From Hymenobacter profundi (GTDB lineage: Bacteria; Bacteroidota; Bacteroidia; Cytophagales; Hymenobacteraceae): a DNA stretch of 38,109 nt. The position numbers and the translations under genes are program-made. Below are positions 24,601 through 34,900 of this stretch, in pieces (within the stretch, counting starts at the first letter, position 1; each line of letters starts with the position of its first letter). The notes under the pieces are model-generated. The model had not been told where the DNA came from, ran no database searches, and saw only the letters and a program-made list of their open reading frames with translations. The stretch covers positions 1-38,109 of the forward strand of contig NZ_JAHWGL010000041.1 in the NCBI RefSeq assembly GCF_019334315.1, in the 5' to 3' direction.

Positions 24601-27600
24601 TGACAATATCGGTACCAACGCGGCGGCGACGCCTACTGCCCAGGTACAGCTGCCCAGCGGCCTGCAAGAGGTGCGCGTAACGGCCAGCAATGGCGTAACG
24701 GGTAACTACGTTGGCGCAACGGGCATTGTGACGTACACGTTCCCCAACAATAACGCTGCTCTAGCCAGCTTGTTCAGAGCCAGCTCGTCTATCAAGTTCA
24801 CTGCTCCGGCTGTTGGACCGGTAACGGCCACGGCTACTATGAGCACTAGCACCTACGAAGCCGGTCAGACTGCCAACAACGCAGGCACCAGTACGTTGAA
24901 CATTACGCCTTCCTTTGACCTGGCCACCAGCCTCCACGGCCCCACCAGCACAGTAGAGGGCTCGCTCACTACCTTCACCGTTCTGACCACCAATGCAGGG
25001 CCTTCTCCGGCCAGCAGCGTTACGCAATACGTGCAATTGCCAGCTGGTTTGAGCAGCGTGTTTGTGTCCGGCAACGGCACCTACGATAAGAACTCGGGCA
25101 TTATAACCTTTCCGACATTAGCTATGCTGGCCAACGGCACTACGGTGAACAACAGCATCAGCTTTGCGGCGCCAATGAGCAACTTTACTGTAACGGCTAG
25201 CGTGTCGCCTACTGCCGGCGACTTGTTCACGAACAACAACAGCACCACGGCGGCGCCTACCAGCGTAACGCCCGCTACTACCGACCGTGCGAACATCTAT
25301 ACCAGCATAACGGTACCAGGTGCCAACATGCTGCCTGGGGCACCGCTAGTATTTTCGGTGACGATGGGCAACCACGGTCCGGCCACTGCTAATAACGTGG
25401 TGCAGCGCGTGCTGCTGCCCCCCAATATGACAGGAGTGCAGACCACGGGTAGCGGGACGTATGACCCTGCAACGGGCCTAGTAACATTCCCGGCCATAAG
25501 CCCAGTTAGTGGAACGGCCGAAATGCGTACGATTACCCTGGCGGCTCCGCAGGCCGGAACGGTGATGGCCCTGGCCAGCATCAGCTCCGCTACTTCTGAC
25601 CCTATGCTTGGCAACAACCTGGCCGCTACGGCAGCCGTGGTAGCCCCGCAGGCCGATGTGGCTACCGCCCTGCAAGGGCCGCTCTCGACGGTGGCCGGAC
25701 AGTCGGTGACCTACACAGTAACTACCTTAAACAATGGTCCCTCGGTAGCTTCCAACGTGGTGCAGACAGTGCAGATTCCGGCCGGCCTCACGGGCGTGAA
25801 TGCAGGCACGGGCACGTACGATGCTACGTCTGGTGTTATCACGTTTCCGGCGGTCACCAGCCAGGCCGTGGGCAGTACCATGACAAGCACCATCACGTTT
25901 ACAGCGCCCTCCAACAGCTCCTTTGTGGCAACGGCCTACGTCAGCTCTTCTACGGCAGATGCCAACACAAGCAACAACACGGCGAAGGCTACCACAGCCA
26001 CGCAGCGTAATGCAGATATTTCTGTGTTTCTGACCGGGGTGAAGACCACCGTTGTAGGCAACCCCGTTACCTACACCGTTACCACGACCAACAATGGTCC
26101 GTCGCTTTCTTCGGGTCAGACTACGACCGTGCAACTACCCGCCGAACTGGGTGGCGTAACGGTTACTGGCGGCGGCAGCTACAACGCTGCAACAGGCTTG
26201 GTGACATTCCCCACCGTAACGGACCAGGCGGTAGGAACAGCGGGTACGCTGGCTAATACCATTACGTTCCTAGCTCCCGATGCAGCCCAGCTTACCCTGT
26301 TAGCCACAACGGTTGCGGCGGCTGGGGCCAACGACCCGAGCCTGGTTAATAACACCGCTACCATCAGCACCGAAGTGACTACAACGACTCTGGCCTCGGT
26401 AGATGAGCAGACATCGATTGTTGCTAACGTGTTGGTCCAAGCAGCCGGTCAGCCCATACGTTTCACCGTGAATACGATCAATGCCAGCACTACCACGCCG
26501 GCTACCAACGTAGTGCAGCTGGTTTCTCTCCCTGCCGGCCTAACTGGTGTGACAGTGGAAGATGGTGGGTATAATGAGCAAACGGGCGTCGTGACATTTG
26601 CGACTCTTAGCACCCAGGCTGCAGGCACCACCCGTACCCGTGATATTACAGTGAATGCACCCGGCACCGGGCCATTGGTAGCCCGTGCCAGCGTATTGAG
26701 CGGCAACCCCGATCCGACGCCGGCCAACAACTACGCAACTGCCGTTGTAAACATCGACGCCCGCGCTGATGTGATGACGAAGGTGAGCGGTCCGGCCATT
26801 GCCCTACCCGGTACACTGGTGACGTACAACGTCGTAACGCTCAACAACGGTCCCTCGCCGGCAACGGATGTGCAGCAAAAGATAGTGTTGCCTGCCGGCG
26901 CAACCGTCGTGGCGCTGCCAGTAGGTGCTACCCAAAACGGCAGCGAAATAACCTTCGCAACCCTTGCGTCGCAGGCGGCCGGGGTGGCCGGGGAAGTGAC
27001 CAACAACATTACCTTCACTGCCCTTACGCCCAGCTTCAGCGTAACTAGCAGCCTGATTGCTACAACAGTTGATATGAACCCCGGCGATAATACGTCGACG
27101 CAGGCGACTACTCTGGCCAACCAAGCTCCGGTAGCCAATGCGACCATCAACACCATGCAGAGCCCACAGGGCAACACGGCTGGTCAGCTGGCAATTGCTC
27201 CGCTGAATGGCCGCGACGCCGACGGTTCGATTAGGTCTTATACCATCAAATCGCTACCCACGAGTGCGCAAGGGGTATTGTATCTGAATGGTAGTCCGGT
27301 GGCAATGGAGCAACAGGTGATGGCGACTGATGCTGGGAAACTGACCTTTGATCCAGCGGAAAGCTACACCGGCAACGTGTTCTTCTCCTACACTGCTACT
27401 GACAATCAGAACACGGACTCAGCTCCAGCGCTGTACGCGCTGGCGGTAGGACAAGACAACGTTGCGCAGTACACCAAAACCGCGCTAAAAGGGGGCACGA
27501 CTACGCCGTATCAGAACAGCGACGTAATTGCAACGGTGTTCGATGAGAACGGCGGGGCCTACAATGACGCTACCCCACAGGCCATAACGGACAACGGCAT

Positions 27601-28351
27601 TCGCCAGGCTACCCTAGCGGACCAGACGAGTACCGAACAGCTCAGCACTCTGGGTCTCGCTCTCGATCCGGCCACGGGCCAGCTTCTCGTTGCTGACCGC
27701 AATAAGCTCCGGGCAGGTACCTATGCTGTCAACATCACAACTACGGATGCTTATGGTGGTATCACGTCGCATGCTGTAGGATTTACTATTGGCGGGAATC
27801 CACTACCGGTAGAGCTGGTAGCGTTTGAGGTGAAAGCAGTGGGCCAACATGCCGTGCTGAACTGGCGCACCGCTTCGGAGAAAAACAACGACCGCTTCGT
27901 AGTAGAGCGCTCCAGTGACGGTCATTCGTTTGTGCCGGTAGGCAGCGTAGCGGGTCACGGCAATACCAGCCAAGCAAGCAGCTACAACCTGACCGATGCC
28001 GGCGCCGCTCAAGTGGCTGCGCAGCTCTACTACCGCCTGCGGCAAATAGATCAGGGTGGTACGGAGTCGCTTTCGCCGGTGCGTACAGTGCAGTTTGCAA
28101 CCCTTGCCACGGTAGCACCTACTTTGTATCCCAACCCTGCCACCACCAGCACCGAGTTGGATGTGCGTGGGTTGGCAACTGGCAGCTACCAAGTGAGCGT
28201 GCTGGATATGACCGGCCGCCCGGTGGCCACCTACCCTGTGCAGGGTGGCGGCCTCGCAACACTGCCGGTTGCGCAGTTGCCGGCTGGTTCCTACGTAGTG
28301 GTTGTACAGGGTAGTGCTACTCGTCACATACTACGGTTTGTGAAGAAGTAG
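21668..28351 (+). CDS. Giant secreted DUF11-repeat protein with T9SS sorting domain (first paralog)
   Basis: A 2227-residue protein, probably a surface or secreted adhesin. Order: signal peptide (about 1-24, ending PALG); an N-terminal beta domain (25-237); a cadherin-like domain (238-345); a module starting GRDGSVAGLAVNPDTYYPSR (353-823) with a very Gly-rich stretch at about 608-798; eight DUF11-type repeats (starts near 826, 953, 1083, 1207, 1329, 1449, 1576 and 1700), many with an NNGPS turn and a YD..TG.V/I.TFP strand pair; a cadherin-like domain (1815-1930); a linker; the LPVELVAF domain (2046-2145); and a type A sorting domain from about 2152 with LYPNP and a basic end (RFVKK). The sorting domain implies export by Sec then T9SS. 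The ligand is unknown. Confidence 0.93.
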   Translation: MKATLRLLGLVAVLASSGLLPALGQTCTTAPVTLDYTARTNGESWKNRPAEGVPSTTSFTRVGTSYSSTNDNATALSVSALNGQKGLVWSATYLANNSSTVTYTFSRAVSGLSMRVQDIDAIYNVGVVNLALSSGYTDEVTISGTTATNTTVRPTLTLVGSSTTYINLSNTTTTATATAKVGPGGNSAVDGASVDVAFNVPVTSFTIVYRNTTAANGLLPLTETQSISIPSISWCRIEPVANDVTTAGMSNGASVLPISALSAAVDGTLKGYKLVTVPSATQGILYVNGTAVTAGQNLTPVQATQLTFDPAVTATGPVSFSYTAIDDADVQDATPATYTIPVTPTGASGAPAPCANPGRDGSVAGLAVNPDTYYPSRTTQTLAAGATSIVVEAAAGTTKTNIAAGDLLLVIQMQGADINVTSTDAYGDGVAGGPASGYLSNASFTAGTYEYVVAKSDVTTAGGTVQLATPLRSGYQNAPATSTAGQRRFQVVRVPQYGNLTLSATITALPWDGSTGGILALDVAGTLNLNGFTINATGAGFRGGAGRVQTTANGDDLSYVTTAASNNNAQKGEGIAGTPQYVFNGTTLVTNTADGYPSGSNSRGAPANAGGGGNNNVDNSGGGGGANGGAGGRGGNNFNTKLAIGGEPGAAVTEGSSSRLFLGGGGGAGTNNGSTGTDGTISSGAVGGGIIMVRTGAVSGTGTLVANGTSASSAVKDDGNGGGGAGGSILLTAVNTAGLSKVTLTADGGNGGTNTGSGTAGYHGPGGGGGGGVVLANGAVAAVSTAAGANGTTVGGGAFGAAPGLSGVSNTQISGNVANSTVGTTCAADVTTTLTGPALLNPGQPSGSYTATFTNTGLGTAEGLTQTVTLPMGVTSVQVPNGATYDPNTRIITFSGSASTLNGRASNAYQFSFTAPRQTGTLTLISNVSTTTAEGVSIAPNQASLTATLNMTADVAVTITTPTNPVTAGQDGTFDVTFDNIGTNAAATPTAQVQLPSGLQEVRVTASNGVTGNYVGATGIVTYTFPNNNAALASLFRASSSIKFTAPAVGPVTATATMSTSTYEAGQTANNAGTSTLNITPSFDLATSLHGPTSTVEGSLTTFTVLTTNAGPSPASSVTQYVQLPAGLSSVFVSGNGTYDKNSGIITFPTLAMLANGTTVNNSISFAAPMSNFTVTASVSPTAGDLFTNNNSTTAAPTSVTPATTDRANIYTSITVPGANMLPGAPLVFSVTMGNHGPATANNVVQRVLLPPNMTGVQTTGSGTYDPATGLVTFPAISPVSGTAEMRTITLAAPQAGTVMALASISSATSDPMLGNNLAATAAVVAPQADVATALQGPLSTVAGQSVTYTVTTLNNGPSVASNVVQTVQIPAGLTGVNAGTGTYDATSGVITFPAVTSQAVGSTMTSTITFTAPSNSSFVATAYVSSSTADANTSNNTAKATTATQRNADISVFLTGVKTTVVGNPVTYTVTTTNNGPSLSSGQTTTVQLPAELGGVTVTGGGSYNAATGLVTFPTVTDQAVGTAGTLANTITFLAPDAAQLTLLATTVAAAGANDPSLVNNTATISTEVTTTTLASVDEQTSIVANVLVQAAGQPIRFTVNTINASTTTPATNVVQLVSLPAGLTGVTVEDGGYNEQTGVVTFATLSTQAAGTTRTRDITVNAPGTGPLVARASVLSGNPDPTPANNYATAVVNIDARADVMTKVSGPAIALPGTLVTYNVVTLNNGPSPATDVQQKIVLPAGATVVALPVGATQNGSEITFATLASQAAGVAGEVTNNITFTALTPSFSVTSSLIATTVDMNPGDNTSTQATTLANQAPVANATINTMQSPQGNTAGQLAIAPLNGRDADGSIRSYTIKSLPTSAQGVLYLNGSPVAMEQQVMATDAGKLTFDPAESYTGNVFFSYTATDNQNTDSAPALYALAVGQDNVAQYTKTALKGGTTTPYQNSDVIATVFDENGGAYNDATPQAITDNGIRQATLADQTSTEQLSTLGLALDPATGQLLVADRNKLRAGTYAVNITTTDAYGGITSHAVGFTIGGNPLPVELVAFEVKAVGQHAVLNWRTASEKNNDRFVVERSSDGHSFVPVGSVAGHGNTSQASSYNLTDAGAAQVAAQLYYRLRQIDQGGTESLSPVRTVQFATLATVAPTLYPNPATTSTELDVRGLATGSYQVSVLDMTGRPVATYPVQGGGLATLPVAQLPAGSYVVVVQGSATRHILRFVKK

Positions 28352-28368
28352 TTTCTCCCATATTTAAC

Positions 28369-28410
28369 CACAAAGGGCGCCTCTGTTACAGAGGAGCCCT
28401 TTGTGTGTTT
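28369..28410 (+). terminator. Intrinsic terminator after the first giant gene
   Basis: CACAAAGGG (28369-28377) pairs with CCCTTTGTG (28397-28405), with an inner stem CCTCTG (28380-28385) and CAGAGG (28389-28394) around a TTA loop. A T-rich stretch follows. It begins 18 bases after the stop. Confidence 0.85.
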
Positions 28411-28904
28411 ACAAGAAAATTGCAAAGCAGAACAGCACCAGATTACTTTCAGATGCACTGGATAAAAGTAAGATCAGAGATAAAGCAGTTATCAAAAGCC
28501 TAACCTGATCGGTTATGCGTCAGAAGCCTTTCACTACTGCAATAGTGTTTTTTGAATTATATATAAAATTAGAATAATTATAAAAAAAAGATATCTGAAA
28601 AAGCGTTTAATTTGTGTTTTTTAAAAGAGTAAAATACGAATTAGGTACTATTTCGTATAGTAAAAAACCGTTCATTAAGGCTTTATCGTTGATTTCTGGC
28701 ATAGATAGTGCATTTTATTACATCCATCCGGAATCTATAAATAAGAAAAAATATTCGCCGAGGGAAAGAAGGTTTCTATCGAAAATGTCCCAAATAGATA
28801 ATAGGCAGGAAGTAGGTTTGCTATGATGTATTGGTTAGCAATATGATGCTTGATGGATAACTGAGAACCACTGCTGGAAAAGTCACACCACACATTCACT
28901 CCAT
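28411..28904. other. AT-rich leader before the second giant gene
   Basis: About 490 AT-rich bases, the counterpart of the leader at 21061-21667. A possible -7 box, TAGGTTTG, lies at 28813-28820, about 85 bases before the start of the next gene. A 70-codon open frame at 28614-28826 (GTG start, lysine-rich, ending EVGLL) overlaps that box. I do not recognise it and regard it as doubtful. No other gene is seen. Confidence 0.5.
28813..28820 (+). promoter_or_regulatory. Possible -7 box for the second giant gene
   Basis: TAGGTTTG matches TAnnTTTG, the Bacteroidota -7 consensus, with an untranslated leader of about 80 bases. There is no clear -33 TTG at 19-21 bases upstream, so confidence is low. 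Confidence 0.3.
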
Positions 28905-31900
28905 ATGAAGACAACTTTACGGTTTGTTATTCTACTCCTGGCTTGGAACTGCTTGGGTAGGACCGTCGCGTGGGCGCAAACTACTACACTCAATTTCGCC
29001 GATGCCAACTACAGTGGTAGCTGGGTTAACCGCGCTGCTACCAGCGTACCAGCTGGCTCTACAGTTACGACGGTTAGTAGTGCGTATAATGCAACAGGAA
29101 GCGGTACTAGTGCAGGAACATCTACAAACGGTAGTATTGCTGACGCAAGATATTCTTTGGCAACGGAAGTGCGAAATAGTGTTACGACACTTAATTGGTT
29201 GATTAATTACCCCACAGGTAGTAACAAAACATCATCTGTCACTTTTACCTTCAACCGACCAGTAGCCAATTTTAAGGTACAAGTGCAGGATATCGATAAG
29301 AATGACGCTACTGGGACTACTTATATAGATCAAGTGGTTTTCGCGGGGGCTAATGGTGCAACTGCCGTTGCACCAACAGTAACCTCGTCTAGTCCGACAG
29401 CGGCAACTATCAACCCCTCAAATACAGCTACAGCGAATACGCTGAATCTTACTTCAGCTAATGACTATGTTACTGCTTCTTTCGGTAGCCCTATTACTAG
29501 TGTAACAATTACATATAAGAACACAACTGGAGCAACTGATCCCGCTGCACAAGGCATTGGCATTGACAAGATGACTTGGGACCGGGCGTTGCCTACCGCT
29601 AACAATATCACCAATGCGTCCCTGGCCAGCACAGCCAACCAAACGGCAATCAGCGCTTTAAGCGGTACTGTCGATGGCGGCGTTATCAGCTATACGATTA
29701 CCCGGATTCCGCCCGTCAATCAGGGCGTGCTGTATTATAATACTACTGGCACCACCTACGCGGCTGTGGCTGCTGGTCAGACACTTACAGCAGCGCAAGC
29801 TGGTAGCCTCAGATTTGACCCTGCTGAAACCTTCGCTGGCGGCAATGTAACGTTCAACTACACCTCCAAAGACGACGCTAACCAGACCTCCGCACCGGCC
29901 ACGTTTACTATTCCAATTCAGGCCATAGCCGTGGCTGGTAATTGCGGCGTTTCCTATTTCGATAATACCAAATCGTACAGTGGCCTATCGGCAGAGTATT
30001 TCTCTGGTAACTTCAACGACAACCTGAGCTATTTCGCTAACAATACGGCGAAGCTCTCCCGCGTGGATGCTACCATCAACTTCGCTGCCAGCAATAGCTT
30101 CGGCAACCTGGTGAGCGAAGGTGTAACGACCGCCGGCAGCGACGCCAACCCTGATCAATTCAGCGCCCGCTACCGCGGCAGCATTTACATCGGCACGGCT
30201 GGTACATACAGCTTCGACCTGAACTCCGACGAGGCCTCTTACATGTGGATTGACGGTGATGCGCTATTGGCGACACCCGACGTGAACACGGCCATTGTGA
30301 ACAATGGCGGCAGCCATGCTGCCCGTACAGCGCCCACGAAAGTGAGCGTGCCGCTGTCGGTGGGCCTACACAATATTCTGATTTTCTACGGCGAGGGCAC
30401 CGGTAACAATAGCTTAGTTTTCAGTTACTTCTCTGGTCCTGGCGTAACGCAGGGTACTGTGGTGCCCAGTTCCGTATTGTGCGCCGGCAAGTCGAATCTG
30501 CCGCCGATGGCTGTCAACGTTACCAACACAACTATCATTCCGCGCAACGCTGCCCAGCGTACTATCAGCTCTCTGAACGCCACCGATGCGGATGGCAATG
30601 TTGCCTCATACAAGATTGTGACGCTGCCTACCTCAGGTACGCTTTACTACCAGGATGCTAACGGAACCTACGTGGCTGCTACGGCCGGGCAGGTGCTAAC
30701 GGTAGCTCAGGCCGGTAGCCTACGGTTTAAGCCCGACGGTACCACCGTGGGAAACGTCACGTTTACATTCTCTGCCACCGATAATAGTGGTATGGAGTCT
30801 AACGCCGCCGCTACCTATACAATTTCGGTCAGCGACGTGGTAGTGACGGCTGGCAACGATAGCTACGAGGTGCCTAAGAATACGCCCGTAACTGGCAACG
30901 TATTATTGAACGATAACGACCCGAACAACACTAAGCTAACTGCCACCAAGCTAACTGATCCGGCGCACGGTACGGTAGTCGTTAACGCGAACGGTACTTA
31001 CACCTATACGCCTACCGCGGACTACTTGGGACCAGACAGCTTCACCTACCGAATTACGAATGAGGCTGGCCAGACAGCCACGGCTACGGTAAGCTTGCGT
31101 GTATATGACACTGGTTCGGCCTGTACATCCTCGACCGGCCAGAACCTGCTGACCAACTTCGACTTCTCCCAGGGCAACACTGGCTTCTCCAACGACTACA
31201 ACTATATCTCGCCCACGGCCAACGCGGCACTTACTGGCGGTACTAAAGGGCTTAACCCAGAGGGCAACTATGCCGTGGACGTAAACGCCAACACGTATCA
31301 CAACGCGTTCCGTGGGTACGACTACGACAACACTAACACCGATGGTACGACGAAGTCAACCACGCCGGCCGCGGCCAATAAGTTTCTGATGATTAACGGT
31401 TCGGCCAGCATCCAGCGCATGTACGCGCAAACGGTGACGGTGCAGAAAAACCGCTACTATACGTTCTCGGCCTACTTCAACAACTTGCTGCCGCCGGGCT
31501 CGAACAGTGCAGTACCGGAAGTAGGGTTCGTCATTAATGGATCTTCCGTATCGAGCACGTTGATACTAAACGAGTCTCCGGACCGCTGGGTGAGGTATTC
31601 CAGCGTGTGGTACTCCGGCGACAATACTACGGCCGTATTTGAAATTCGCAACGTATCGACGGCTGCGGGCGGCAACGACTTGGGTATCGACCAGTTGTAC
31701 TTTGGTACTTGTAACTTGCCCCCAGTCGCCAACAACGACTTACAAACTACGCTGCCTAACACGGCCAAAACTTTCTCCGTCACGGCCAATGATACGGACG
31801 GAGACGGCGGCATCAACGTGGCCACTGTAAACCTCGACCCCAGCAGCACCACCCGTCAGACAACCTTCACGGTGGCAAATAAGGGTACGTTCACAGTGAA

Positions 31901-34900
31901 TAATAACGGCGATGTAACGTTTACACCAGTGACAGGTTTCACCGGTACAGTATCCATTCCCTATACGGTGCAGGACGTAGATGGTGCTCTGAGCAACCCT
32001 GGCACTATTTCCGTAACGGTGCAGAGCCCCCCTACCGACCTGACCACGACTATCACAGCCAGCGCAGCTAACGTAGATGCCGGCCAAACGCTGACGTACA
32101 CCGTAACGGCTAGGAACAATGGTCCGAGCACGGCCACACAGGTAGTGGAAACCTTGCAACTGCCCGCCGGGCTGACCGATGGTGGCAACACGGTTACGTT
32201 TACTATAAACGGCGCGGCTAGCACAGCGCCTACCTACAATAACACGACAGGTCTGGTGACGTTCCCCACGGTGGCTTCGCTGAACTCGGGTGGTAGCAAT
32301 ACCTACGGTATCACGGTGAAAGCACCCGGCGCCGGCCCCATCACGGCCACGGCCGGCATATCAGCCGCCAACACAGATATCAACCTGGCCAACAACGCAG
32401 CCAGCGTGAGCACGGTTATCAACCCGCGCTACGACGTAACGACTACCATTACTGGCCCCACCAGCGTGGTAATCGGTAACCTGGCTACCTACACCGTAAC
32501 CACGAAAAATGTGGCAACGAATGGTGCCCTGTCGGCTGCGCCCAACGTACTCCAAACTGTGACGCTACCCAAAAATCTGGTGGACGTGTACGTGTCTAAT
32601 GGCGGCACCTACGACGCGGCTTCCGGCATTGTCACCTTCCCGGTACTGGCCTCCCTACCCCTGGGACAAACGGCTGTCAACACGATTAGCTTTACGGCAC
32701 CAGCCACTGGCTTCACGGCTGCCGCTACTGTGGTAGGCAGCTATACTGCCGCGGGCACTAGCAACAACGTGGGCGACGTGGCTACAGGCAACAATACCCA
32801 AAACGCTACGGCTACCACCGTGACACCCACCACTGGTACGCCCGCTACGGCTACCACCAACCAGACTGGCACGGTGGCCAACCTGGCTACCACCATCTCT
32901 ACCACAACCCCGAGCGTGGCGCCCGGCGCCATCGTGACGATGAAAGTAGATATTGTGAACAACGGCCCCAGCGCCGCCACCAACGTAGTAGAGCAGGTGA
33001 GCCTGCTGCCTGGCCTAACGGTATCGGGGCTGCCTGCCGGCGCTAGCTACGACGCAACTAATGGGGTATTAACCTTCGGTACCATTGGTAGCTTAGCCAG
33101 CGCCGCTACCCAGAGCTACTCGTTCCAGTTCACGGCCCCCACGGCTGGGTACGTGCTGGCTGCTGCCAGTGTAAGCAGCGCCACCACCGACCCTGTAACC
33201 GCTGACAACGTGGCTTCAACCAAGGTGATGGTAACCCCAACCACCGACGTGACAACAGCTTTGGCTGGTCCCACCTCGGCTCTGGCCGGGCAAGTAGTGA
33301 ACTACACCGTGACGACGGCCAACACAAGCGGTGCGCCCGCTAACGGTGTCGTGCAGACCGTGCGTCTGCCGGCTGGCCTTGCCGACGTGACCGTTACGGG
33401 CGGCGGCACCTACGATGCAACTACCGGGGTGGTTACCTTCGCGCTGGGCACGCTGCCTAGCGGCAGTAAGTTGGTAAACTCAGTATCGTTCGGTGCGCCG
33501 AGCGCGGGCTCCTACTCACCTACAGCCAATGTGAGCACTACCACGCCGGAAAGCAACACGGCTAACAACCGCGCTGCTGTTACGACGACAATAACCGGTT
33601 CCAACGATGTGGCTATCAGTGTGAACGGTCCGGTTGCTACGCCTGTTTTCGGGGCGGCTACTTATCAGGTAGTAACCACTAACAACGGGCCTAACACGGC
33701 CGAATCGGTAGTGCCGACGCTGCAATTGCCAGCTGGCCTGACCATTATTACTCTACCTGCTGATGCTACTTACAATAGTGCCACGGGGTTAGTAACTTTC
33801 GCTACGATTAGCAACTTAGCCAATGGCGCCAGCAACGTGAATAGCATCACGGTGCGGATGCCAGAAGTGGCCCAGCTGACGGGCTTGGCCCAGGCCACAG
33901 TAGCAGGTACGGTAGTAGACCGTAACCTTGACAACAACCGCTCAACGTTTACGACCGCCTCTACCCGCGAGAGCGATAAAACGGCGGACCTAAGTGTGAC
34001 GCTTACGTCCTCGGCGGCTACCGTCACAGCTGGCCAGCCCGTAACGCTGACCGCCGTATTCTCCAGCAACCTCAACAACCAGGATCCGGCTACCAATGTG
34101 GTAACGCGTTTGAGCTTGCCTATCGGCTTAACTGGAGTAACAGTATCTAACGGAGGTACTTATAACAGCGCAACGGGCCTAGTGACTTGGCCAGTTATCG
34201 CCTCGCTGGCTTCGCCGACGACGACGACCCCCAGCTCGTTCACGTACACGGTGCAGCTGAATGCCCCGGGTCTTACTACCCTGTCGGCAACAGCCTCTAT
34301 TGCCTCGGATATATCGGACTCGAACCCCGCTAACAACGCGGCGGCAGCCAGAGTCAATATCACGGCGCAAACTGACGTGACAACACTGGTAAGCGGACCA
34401 GCAGCAGTGGTGCCAGGCAGCGCGGTTACATACTCCGTGGTAACGCTGAATAATGGTCCCTCACCGGCCGCCAACGTGGTGCAGAAGGTAACGCTCCCAA
34501 CGGGCGTAATAGCCTCCAACATCACCAACGGTAGCCAGAGTGGGAACGTTATTACATTCAATACCATCACCTCGCAGGCCGCTGGCGCAGCTGGGGCCGT
34601 TACCAATACGTTCACTATCACAGCACCGACTACGGCTTATAGCGTGATGGGTAACGTGACGACGACTTCCTCGGAAAGCGACGCGACCAACAACCAGCGA
34701 ACAACCAATACGGCTATCCTCGACCTGGCGCCTTACGCCCAGAACGTGGTAAACGCTATGCAGGCGCCCGAAGGCAATACCGCTGGCCAGATAACTATCT
34801 CGCCGCTTGCCGCTACTGACGCTGAAACTGCCGCCTCTAGTCTGACCTACGCTATCGATCCGGCTTCTTTGCCGACGGCGGCTCAGGGCGTACTGTACTA

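Noticed and set aside
28614..28826. Lysine-rich 70-codon frame between the giant genes
   Set aside because: GTG start, AT-rich DNA, no recognised family, and it overlaps a possible -7 promoter box. It is mentioned only within the leader region.
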